Shown: one piece after another, positions 55,391 to 64,000 of the stretch
Layout: every line of letters starts with the position of its first letter
Numbering within the stretch: position 1 is the stretch's first letter
Program-made: the position numbers and the translations under genes
The notes under the pieces: model-generated
What the model was told of the DNA's origin: nothing
Databases searched by the model: none
The model's input: the letters and a program-made list of their open reading frames with translations, nothing else
Assembly (NCBI GenBank): GCA_965153455.1
Contig: OZ234493.1
Coordinates: 36,880,213-36,944,212, forward strand
Origin: Sphagnum compactum
Taxonomy: Eukaryota; Bryophyta; Sphagnopsida; Sphagnales
Length of the DNA: 64,000 nt
Reading direction: 5' to 3'

Positions 55391-56582
55391 TTTAATATAT
55401 GAAATGTTTAATAAATATTGAGTGTTAATTAATTTATCATTCAGACATATTTGTAATTGAGTAAAAACATCTCGATAATTGATATATAGGCGATTGGAAT
55501 ATAATATGTTAACATTTAGTATGAAATATTTTTACAAAATTGGCATCCAAGTTAGATAATAATATGCACATTCTATCATGTATTATAACTACATACCTTT
55601 CATGTTGACAACTTGCGTCCTTCTATAACTACTTGTTAATTTTATTTTTCTAAAAATATGAATTTCAAATTTAACAACTTTCTTTGTGTCATTATGACCT
55701 TGGTTTCATGAACCATTGGAACAAAACAAACAAACAACCTTCCCTCGTATATAGATATTTTGGTAGTTCATTTGAACTTTTATTTGAGTGATTGTTTCAA
55801 AGTTCAAATTTTTTAAAAATAATATGAGATATACCCATGTCTGATTAATAAAATTAATAATAGGCATCGCACAAGTGTGGTTCCGAATTCCAATGAGTGT
55901 TGGCTAGATTTTGGTGTTTTAGTTTCCAAACCCAACCACAATATTAAAACACACCCTACTTTTAGACCCATTACACACCTTATAGGATTTCGGTTTTTTA
56001 TAAAAATATGAATTGAACATGCACTAAATGAAAAACATTATTTAATATGTTTATTGAACATCACTTTAAGAGGGTTTTGAAACAAAATTGTGTTTGTTCT
56101 TTCTTGGCTTTGACCATGCATTGTACATCCAATTTACATGTTAGAATTTTTTTTTAAAAATGAACCAAACAATTGAAAAGAAAAAAATACCAATACCCTT
56201 CATAATATTGGGTGCTAGGCCTACTTCCACTCCAAGTCCCAAAAGGGACCAACTAGTTTTGAAATTCTTTTTTGGACCATGATTTGCATTATTGAATGCA
56301 TGAAACATAAATAGTGCCCTTGCTTACTCTTCCTCCAAAGATTTCATGACCATTTTTCAATCCTCATTTACATGATATTTCAGAATTTGTCAATTTTGAA
56401 TAAATACTTTGCTTTTAGAAGTTACATTCTTAATAGCCTTTTCAATGAGAAGTTGCAAGGATGTAAGATTCTCCGCCTTATCAACATCATCCACCACCAC
56501 TAACACTTTCTTTTATATCAACCATTGCTTAATCTTGCAGCGAGGTAGAGTAATTCATGCTCCTCTCCAATATTTATGTCCA
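55391..56582. other. AT-rich DNA, no supported gene
   Basis: Short frames only. The stretch 56409-56540 reads like a diverged inverse of part of the NB-ARC exon: the NB-ARC region at 63820-63945 read on the minus strand shares LLEVTFLIAFSM/LLEARFLAALSM-type residues with it. So it may hold an NB-ARC fragment on the minus strand. Confidence 0.4.
56405..56545 (-). pseudogene. NB-ARC fragment, inverse copy of part of the NLR exon
   Basis: Read on the + strand, residues LLEVTFLIAFSMRSCKDVRF and STTTNTFFYINHCLI here parallel LLEARFLAALSMGIGKSVRY and STTTNTFFDIIHCLI, obtained by reading the NB-ARC exon at 63820-63945 backwards. The coding sense is therefore the minus strand, and the piece covers the kinase-2 region (VVVDDVDKAE-like). 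It is short and isolated, a relic of another NLR copy. Confidence 0.6.
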
Positions 56583-56665
56583 TTTGCAGTGGTCATTTTA
56601 ACCTGTTTAAAAGTTAGCATGGATTTGGACGGTGTTTATTACTGGTCCAGATATAGACATAAATG

Positions 56666-56935
56666 GTCTTTGAGTGTTTAAAGGGGCTTTTATGACGTTT
56701 ATGGGTGGGGACAGTGATCATTAAAAACTATTCTATTTTAACAGAAAGCATTTTTTGGGTGGAGGTGATCTTAGACAAAATCAGGGTCCCTAGTCTTTGA
56801 GTGTTTAAAGGGGCTTTTATTACGTTTATGGGTGGGGACAGTGATCATTAAAAACTATTCTATTTTAACAGAAAGCATTTTTTTGCAGTTTTTGGGGTGG
56901 AGATGATCTTAGACAAAATCAGGGTCCCTAAATCG
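56666..56935. repeat. 127-bp tandem duplication in left arm
   Basis: GTCTTTGAGTGTTTAAAGGG to ATCAGGGTCCCTA occurs at 56666-56792 and 56793-56935. The second copy has an extra TTTTGCAGTTTTT. Confidence 0.9.
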
Positions 56936-57344
56936 ACAAAAGACATAGTCTAAGAGCCCTCCCTCAAGAAGTGAGTGTACCAGTGTAGGTGCTGGTTCAC
57001 CCCAGCCAGTGCCTATGATTGGAGCATCCTGGGGGGAGAAGGAAAAATTACATGGGAGGTCATAGCAAATAAATCCAGAGTAGGAAAAAAAAAAAAAAAA
57101 TTGTAAAGAGGAGTGATTTTTCTTGGTGAATTTTCGCACTGTGGCTACAAAGAAAATTTAAAGAAATTGAGAAAATTCATTTTAATCGTGTGAATTTTAG
57201 AAAAAAAATGCACATAAAATGGAAAGGTCGACAAAGTTTACAAACCACAAAATTGAGAAAAGAAGGAAAGGAAAAAAACACTGATACAGAGGTATATATG
57301 TGTGCACCCTAAATAAAATATGGAAAAACATGTTGTGAAACTAA

Positions 57345-57671
57345 GGGCAACTTTAGAGGAGGGTTCAAGGTCCAGGAACCAATGAATTCAAACAATCTTA
57401 TTGGTCGAAAGCTTTAAATTAGTCCCAAGGCCTTTAGATGAGAGTCCAAGACCAAAAAGTGACAAATTGAGGCTAATATGGCACCTGTTTTGGAGGGAAA
57501 ATCAATTGGTTGGGACCAAAAGACAGTGCTAAAAGGAGAGCTCCTGATTTGGAGAACCAAGAATCAGGCTAAGGACCCAGGTACACTCCAACTCAAGAAT
57601 TCAATTTGCTTCACATGAGTCCAAATTGGTTCCTAGGAAATCGGACCCTGGATCCTCGCCTAAAGTGGGCC
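57345..57671. mobile_element. Harbinger/Tourist-like MITE, copy 2 (327 bp)
   Basis: Begins GGGCAACTTTAGAGGAGGGT and ends inversely GGCCCACTTTAGGCGAGGAT, flanked by TAA on both sides (57342-57344, 57672-57674), the 3-bp target site of PIF/Harbinger elements. It matches 10479-10796 in reverse orientation along its length. Confidence 0.85.
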
Positions 57672-58033
57672 TAACGATGTTTACTGCAAGACCGTTTTGA
57701 CTCCTTATTTGGGGAACCGCAATCAGCACGATTGACATCTGGTGCAAAGTGCAAACATGTTGGATCCGTGATCTGAGGCCTTAACCTAGTGAAAGCCAGT
57801 AACTTTTGGGTCACTTTTGGTTTTCTAACTTGCTTTGTGCCATGGTGCCCGCAACCACCAAGTCAAGTCTGTTGTTTGTGAAGGAATTGGGGAAACCTGT
57901 AATTAATGACCAGGCTGAACCTGCACCTACATTAATGCATTCACCTTCTTGAATGAGGCCTTTCCCCCATTATCACTGCAAGACGCATAAAAGAAATGTT
58001 AAATTTGAACTCAGAGACCCTGATTTAGTCTAA

Positions 58034-58334
58034 GGCCCGCTTTACACTAGGAGTTAGGGCTGAAAAAACTTGGGGCAACTCTGAGCTTTGTTTGCTTTTT
58101 GTCTGGCCCCAAGTTATTAATAAATGCTACAACATTGGCCACAAGGGTTGCACATTGGCTTCCCAAATTCGATGGTATCCTTTTCTTTAGCCTTGGGGCC
58201 AACATAAGTTATTAGTGAAAAGATTTTTTCTTTTTTGGCCTTGACTCCTAGTGTAATTTAGCACTTGAGGCTGATTTCAACTTTTGCACCATGGGTGATT
58301 TGTTGAACATCGCCCTCAACTCCTATTGTAAAAC
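58034..58334. mobile_element. Second MITE, 301 bp, TAA target site
   Basis: The left end GGCCCGCTTTACACTAGGAG and the inverse of the right end GTTTTACAATAGGAGTTGAG form an imperfect inverted repeat. TAA lies on both sides (58031-58033, 58335-58337). An additional TTGACTCCTAGTGTAATT at about 58243-58260 resembles the end again, suggesting a nested or internally duplicated copy. Confidence 0.65.
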
Positions 58335-59110
58335 TAAAGTTTGAATGAATTCATTAGTTTAAATAATTAATTAAAAAATAATGAATTCACTGGTCTAATG
58401 AATTGCACCCACATCTTGTAATAATTAGAAACAAACACAAAGCTTTTGTAACTTGATACCAGTATAGATGCTGGTTTGGTCAAGGCATAATATTTGTACC
58501 TGGTACACCAGATACAAATATTATCAGTGTTTTTTCTTTTCTCATTTTTTTTCTCATTTTTGCGGTTTGTGACTTTGTCAAATTTTTTCTATTTATTGGG
58601 CATTTTTTTCTCGAATTCACACTATTAAAACGAATTTCCCCAATTTCTTCAAAAAACGTTTAGCCATAGCGCGAAAATTCACCCCAAAAAATCACTTTTC
58701 TACACAGAATTTCTTTTGTTTTTCGACTCCAAATTTATTTGTTATGACTGTCCATGTAATTTTTCCTTCTCCCCCCCAAGCTGCTCCAATCATAGCCACT
58801 GGCCAGGGCGAACCAGCACCTACACTGGTACACTCACCGTCTTGAGGAAGGCGTCTTAGAGGCTGTCTTTATCGATTCAGAGACTCTGATTTTGTCTAAG
58901 AGCATCTCCATCGCAAGACTGTAAAGAACTCCTTTACGTTATACTAGAACAGTGTTTAATCATCACTGTCCCCACCCACAACCGTCATAAAATTCCCATT
59001 AAACACTCAAAGACCATTTATGTCTTTACATCTGGACCACTAATAGTCACTGCATGTCCAAATTCATAGTAGAAAAAAGCTTTTAAAGGGGTTAAAATAG
59101 CCACTGCAAA

Positions 59111-59854
59111 ATTGAAAACAATACCGGAGCGGAGGAGGAGTTACGCTATCCTGCTGCAAGATTTAATGAAAAGGGGTGTTTGCAGGTGTAGGGTGGCCGG
59201 TTCACCCAAGGCCCAATTAATCATCCATTGCCTGCAGCATGAGCTCTGGCAGAACGCTTCAATAATGCACTGGGTGAAATCAGCCAACAGCAGGAAACGT
59301 GTGGAGCAATCTTTTTTGGGTGAGTTTTGAGATATAGCCCAAGTGGCTATCATCGGTAGGAAGATTTAGTCAGATTTGGCTATGAGCTAAATATCGCATT
59401 AGAAAATCTTCAATATGTTTCTCTTATTTTTGGCTACCTACTTGAAAATCATGTGTGGATATCTGACGATTTTTCTTTGGATTTGGTTGAATTTTGGCTC
59501 ATGTGTGAAAATCTCAAAAAGCATTTGATTTTAGCACTTTCTAAATTTATGACTTAGCTTTTTTTCGGCGACAGTTTATTGGTAAAAGAAAGGTCGGTGT
59601 GTGGATGTGAACAAAAGTCATGATGTTAATAATGGAGGAGGCCAGAGGGAAAACGTAGAAAGCGCGTTTGACAAGTCTCAAGCTGACATGAGTAGAAAAT
59701 AGAGACACGTGTTCCAGAAAAGAAAGTAATGAATTGTTCAGTGGCCAAGAAATCGGTAAAGCGCGTATGCTAGAATCTGAAGAGTCACGGCAAAATCCTT
59801 CTAGAAGTTTCTACATTTTGAAGAAGAGGTCCTGAAGAGGAAAGGGGTTGGTGT
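59111..59854. other. No supported gene; weak TTGGCTACCT module copy
   Basis: 59430-59530 resembles the modules at 12299 and 49427. A short frame at 59112-59330 has no family motif. Confidence 0.4.
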
Positions 59855-60186
59855 TCTTTGGAGAGATCTAGTGGAAATATCAGCTTGCGAGAATCTGTGA
59901 TGTGAGTGACACCCATCATACCCTGTGTATACTATTGGGATGGCAGAGGATTTCTAGCAGGTTTTATGAGAGCTTCTTCTTCTGTGAGAAAAGTCGAAAA
60001 AGGGATAAGAAGAAAAGAGTGTGAGAATTCCAGGGAGTTCGTGAAGAGAAAAGCAGTTGATGTTTGCTGGCGAGATCTAGTGGAAAGATCAGCTTAGCTT
60101 GCGGGGATCCGTGATGTGAGGGACACCCATCATACCCTGTGTATGCTATTGGGATGGCAAAGGATTTGTAGCAGGTTTTATGAGAG
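59855..60186. repeat. Tandem duplication, about 205 bp apart
   Basis: GAGATCTAGTGGAAATATCA to GGCAGAGGATTTCTAGCAGG (59863-59960) is repeated at 60069-60180, including ACACCCATCATACCCTGTGT and GTTTTATGAGAGC. Confidence 0.85.
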
Positions 60187-60241
60187 CAAAAGGTTAAGAG
60201 AAAAACATTTATGAGAGCAGTGAGCAAAAGGAATTTCAGTT

Positions 60242-60390
60242 GTGCGAAATATGGTAAAGCGAAAAGGAGTTGATCTTCCACAATGGTCTTCAAAAAGAAA
60301 GAGAGATGTTGTGCGGACCCCTGCTGCGATTAAGAGACCTTTGGTCCCAGCTGAAAATGCTCCTTCAAGCTCTAGATGGCACAACAATGT
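60242..60390 (+). other. Exon-like open segment, basic
   Basis: Reads MVKRKGVDLPQWSSKRKRDV then RTPAAIKRPLVPAENAPSSS, a lysine/arginine-rich, nuclear-signal-like start. It lies 0.9 kb upstream of the first recognised exon of the NLR gene. It could be a leader exon or a separate relic. I found no splice pair that proves a link. Confidence 0.25.
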
Positions 60391-60574
60391 GGTGCTTCTT
60401 CTTAATCTTATGATGAGCTTTCTTTGCACAGTTTTTTCTTGGGCTTTCCCAAGTTACACATTGAAGTTTGATTTTTCTTTGCTTTTAAAAAAAAATTTGT
60501 TTGGGTGTTGACGAATGTCCTTGACCCTTACAACCATGATAGTTTATTGTCCTCACAAAGCATCAGGATAAGGA

Positions 60575-60656
60575 GGTCTAGTTCAGATTTGAACTCCCCA
60601 ACCAACAACTTCACAACCATACCTTTTAGTCACTAGGGTACTTGAATGTCCCCAAT
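60575..60656 (-). mobile_element. tRNA-derived SINE fragment
   Basis: On the minus strand CCTAGTGACTAAAAGG (A-box-like) and GGGAGTTCAAATCTG (B-box-like) are spaced as in a tRNA-derived SINE head. Confidence 0.45.
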
Positions 60657-61269
60657 CATTTACAAGTTTCCTTGTCATACATTTTTACTTTGCTTACTTT
60701 CTAGTATGGTTGTTTAGATAAAAACAATATGAAATAATGTTTAAAACAATATGAAATGGAGTCATCATATTAGCCTCTTACATTAGGTCGGTGACTCATT
60801 TGCTAACAAGTAGAATTGGTGAAATGACAATTTGTCAAAAATTGGTATTGACTAAGAATATTTTGAACTTGTCAAGATTGGAACTTTCATTATAGATTAT
60901 GAGTTAAGTTCAATGTGTAGTCTTGATTCAACAACCTAAAGCAAATTATTGAAATCCGGAGCATTAACCTTTATTGTTTGGCATGCGTTCCACCTACTAT
61001 GTAACAACGTTTGCTTGTTGAACTATGTTTTCAAACTTTGAGGTCTATGACAAGTGAATGATCTTCACTTGTTAGTCATACAAGCTAGATTTGGTATTCT
61101 TTGATTCATCTATTATTGTCATCTTGTTAAACTTAATCTTTTCGACTAATTATTGCCTTTGTTTAACTACTGTAATTTGTATATTGCATTTCTCTTATTT
61201 CATGTACAGTCTAATAATTTCCAAGAAAGGTATGAAGAATTGTGTTGACTCATTTCATTTTCTTTGCAG
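60657..61269. other. Upstream region or first intron of the NLR gene
   Basis: AT-rich. TTTCTTTGCAG at 61259-61269 is a good acceptor for the first recognised exon, so at least one exon should lie upstream. ATGTACAGTC at 61202 followed by AAAGGTATGA is a candidate mini-exon, but its phase does not fit. The true start is not resolved. Confidence 0.4.
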
Positions 61270-64000
61270 AAATATCTAGTGCATGATTTAAATCCCACCT
61301 GCAATTCCAATAATCCAAACTTCACCATCATTTTTTTTCATGGGATTGTTTTTGGCACGAATGATGCGTGGAAGGAAACATGGACAACACGTCCCACCAA
61401 TGATAGAGAAGAGTGCATATGTTGGCCAGAAAAGTGGCTACCTGAAGACTTGAACAACAATGTTCGAATTTTATCATTGTCCTATGATTCTCACATTGTG
61501 GCAAGTGTTCACGATGATGTGACTGAAATTGGCAAAAACCTCATCCAAAGTTTGATTGTAAATTCAAGGTGTGAAAATCTCCTCTATTTATAAACACATT
61601 AATTACTATTCCTTGTGTACATTGAAGCTAATTTTTTACATCTTTAGAATTTCTTACATGTTTTGCACGAGTTAATTGTTCATGTGTATTAGTACTGCGA
61701 TACACACCAACAAGTTTCAATTTTCTTAAATTGTTAGATTCATGTAGGAGAACATAAAATGGGGCTTGAATGAAAATGTTCTTGTTTGAGGATAATAGCA
61801 AAGTCTATGTTCATATTATAAATTCATGGTAGAACTAGTTTGGTTTTTATGGCAATTTTTAGTTCGTGTTTTTTGAAGTTTTATCTTTGCTAATGCAATT
61901 GAATTAAATTAAATTAATACATGTGTAGATAATTTTCATCCATTTCATTGCAAAAAAACTTATTTAAAAACATATATACATATACAATTTTAAATTTTCA
62001 ACTATATTTCCAACGGAACAAATAGAAGATGAGTTGTACATTAACAAAAGAATGTACACACTTACATACTTGTGCATAATAATTGTTTTACCAAAACATG
62101 GTTGTCACATTTTCTAGGTAGATTAAAGGAATCAATAAATGAAAAATGACGTAGGACAAATAAATCAATTATGAACTTATGGCTTAAGTCATGTGTGAAT
62201 TGGAAAATTGCCCCAAGTATAATAGGATGAATTTGTACATGTTAATACAATGTTGATATGGGATTTTGGTGCATTGTTGAATATTTTGTAGTTATCAATC
62301 CCTTTGGAATGGACCAGTGGCATTAATTGCTTATAGTTTTGGAGGTCTTGTACTCAAAAGCTTGGTGGTTGAAGCTCGCAAACGTGTATATCAAAGGCTC
62401 ACAAATGGTTTGGATGATGAAATACAAAAATGTTGTAAAACATTTTTGAACAATGTCAAAGGTGTAGTATTTTATGGTGTACCACATTCTGGTGCTGACA
62501 ATTTATTAAAATATTTCGAATGGCAATGTCAACAAATCAAGACGTCCAACAAACATTTTGCCCAACTTGGTTTTGCAAGAAATTTAGAACCTTTCAATAA
62601 ACAAATGCAGTCCCTTTCAAAGGAGTTTAAAGATGCCGTTCATGAAGACTTCAACATTTATGAATTCGGTGAAGGATTACCAATCAACAAGAATTGGGTA
62701 AAATTTTCATTGTGTCACATTGAAAATTATCCAACTTGGTTCATTAATTAAACATTTTTTGTATTGTCAAAACTTGTGTGGGATGATGTATTCAATACTT
62801 CTAAATATGTCAATGTGGTGAATGGGTCATGTGTTTTATGAACTTTGTTTCATGAATTACTATCGATGGAAATGAAATGTGATTGATTTCAAACATTAGG
62901 AAATAGGTTTAAATTTTCCTTTCATCAAATCAATTCCACATAAATATTTTAAAGGAAATCATAACATCATTAAAACATGTAAGATTCCTAAGATTAAAAA
63001 CCAATAACTTTGTGATGTATTTATATAAGTTGTTTGCCAAAGGGTTGAAGGAAATTGCTTGTATAAAATATTCCATTATTATTCAAACATCAATAGTTAT
63101 TAAGTTATTGTTTCCACTACCATTTGGTTTATAAGTTAAATGATAAGTGAACAAACAAATCAATGAGTTTCATTAACTTAATTTTTTGCACGTGCAGGGA
63201 ATTTTAGTGCCATATGTCTCAGCTACTCAGTTGTCAAACAACAACCATTACAAAATTGAGGATGCTAATCACTTGACAATTTGCAAGCCACTAAGCAAGG
63301 ATCATTCAAGTTATTCTTTATTGTTAAATTGTTTAAAAATATATATGCAGGTAAAAACATCAAATCTAATTTTTCTGATTTCATATATGTTCATGTAATT
63401 TGAAACACATTAGGTCATAGCACACTTGATGTGTATCACATATGCAATATCATATATATTGATTATCAAATAAGAAATATAGCATAATGACCTATATTTT
63501 GTGAATTTTGACAGAAAAATATAGAGCTTCCGCCTTTGCCATGTCATGAGGTGGCGTTGATTGACAAAGCAAAAGACATAAACATTTTGTTACAAAAGGA
63601 ATCTATTGTTGGTTTGGTTGGAATGGGTGGGATTGGGAAAACCACTTTGTGCAAAAAATTCTATCATTTGTTCCACAACCAATATGAGAAATCTAGTTTT
63701 TTGGAGAACGTGAATTCAAAGGACAATATCAATGATGTCATAAAACAACTCTTGCATGATTTATGTGACAAAAATTTATGCAAAGATGAAAATGTGAATA
63801 AAGAAAACCTCGACAAAATTAAGCAATGTATGATATCGAAAAAAGTGTTAGTGGTGGTGGATAATGTTGGTAAGGCGGAATACCTTACACTTTTGCCAAT
63901 TCCCATTGATAAAGCTGCCAAAAATCTAGCTTCTAAAAGCAAAGTACTTGTGAATTGTCGAAATTGGCAAATTCTAAAATCTCATGTAAATGAGGATGGA
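61270..64000 (+). CDS. Hydrolase-NB-ARC immune receptor (HNL-type NLR), partial, four exons seen
   Basis: Exons 61270-61568, 62292-62697, 63198-63350 and 63515 onward all have AG/GT borders and join in frame (introns 723, 500 and 164 bp). Exons 1-3 form an alpha/beta hydrolase of the SERAC1-like type: oxyanion segment FTIIFFHGI, ILSLSYDSH, the nucleophile elbow AYSFGGLVLKSLVVEA (usual form GHSFGG, so Ala-Tyr replaces Gly-His), KGVVFYGVPHSGA, and the catalytic-His segment KIEDANHLTICKP. Exon 4 is NB-ARC: P-loop GMGGIGKTT (63620-63646), kinase-2 KVLVVVDNV (63842-63868) and RNBS-B-like SKVLVNCRNW. The gene continues past the window, so ARC subdomains and LRRs are not visible. NB-ARC proteins are ATP-switched pathogen sensors; the hydrolase-fused class is known from liverworts. 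No lesion is seen. The first exon and start codon are unresolved. Confidence 0.85.

Larger units (their letters stand above)
56583..59110. mobile_element. Long terminal-inverted-repeat element, about 2.5 kb
   Basis: The left arm (56583 to about 57200) and right arm (about 58590-59110) are inverted copies over several hundred bases. Ends read TTTGCAGTGG and CCACTGCAAA. Shared marks are GACATAAATGGTCTTTGAGT, GGGTGGGGACAGTGAT, CAGCACCTACACTGG and the ATTTTTCCTTCTCC region. The left arm has an extra 127-bp tandem duplication. The spacer holds two MITEs and no transposase. Foldback or MULE-type is possible. No target duplication was seen. Confidence 0.75.

Noticed and set aside
1-64000. CRISPR arrays, bacterial operons or phage-like modules
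   Set aside because: No short direct repeats with regular unique spacers, no ribosome-binding-site organisation, and clear spliceosomal introns. The DNA is eukaryotic.

Overview
The window looks like nuclear DNA of a land plant that is rich in transposable elements and poor in genes. Evidence for a plant: GT-AG introns, telo-box/site-II promoter motifs, plant-type CACTA, L1-type LINE, LTR, MITE and tRNA-SINE elements, and an NLR immune gene. That gene, at the right edge, has an N-terminal alpha/beta hydrolase domain fused to NB-ARC. This class (HNL) was described in liverworts, so a liverwort or other seedless plant is my best guess, not a certainty.

Layout: 0.6-1.4 kb holds decayed exons of a SUV3-type mitochondrial RNA helicase. 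1.9-2.9 kb is a 336-bp tandem repeat that stops at a CACTA transposon (2.9-7.5 kb). The CACTA carries the promoter-like region and first exon of an EMG1/NEP1 rRNA methyltransferase gene, plus LTR-retrotransposon pieces with two LTRs in opposite orientation. 7.5-16.2 kb is mostly anonymous, with a hairpin, MITEs, a TIR element and dispersed repeats. 16.3-18.0 kb is a tandem duplication.

18.3-26.8 kb is a complete but dead minus-strand L1-type LINE bounded by a 16-bp target duplication and interrupted by a solo LTR (5-bp target duplication). 27.2-31.8 kb is a young LTR element of the same family, with near-identical LTRs and a broken gag plus a protease-like piece but no recognisable RT or integrase. 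33.7-36.2 kb holds exons of a PHO1-type phosphate exporter with a stop and frameshifts.

From about 38.8 kb the DNA turns strongly AT-rich: a DUF7869 transposon-protein relic (41.9-43.2 kb), possible KDM5/PLU-1-like exons (46.7-47.7 kb), a 115-bp satellite-like array (47.8-48.5 kb), a Pif1-type helicase relic split by an insertion (53.4-55.1 kb), and a long-inverted-repeat element (56.6-59.1 kb) with two MITEs inside it.

The only gene that looks functional is the hydrolase-NB-ARC gene at 61.3-64.0 kb, which runs off the window. Everything else reads as nested insertions and gene relics. Several lesions in the relics fit C-to-T change at methylated cytosines.
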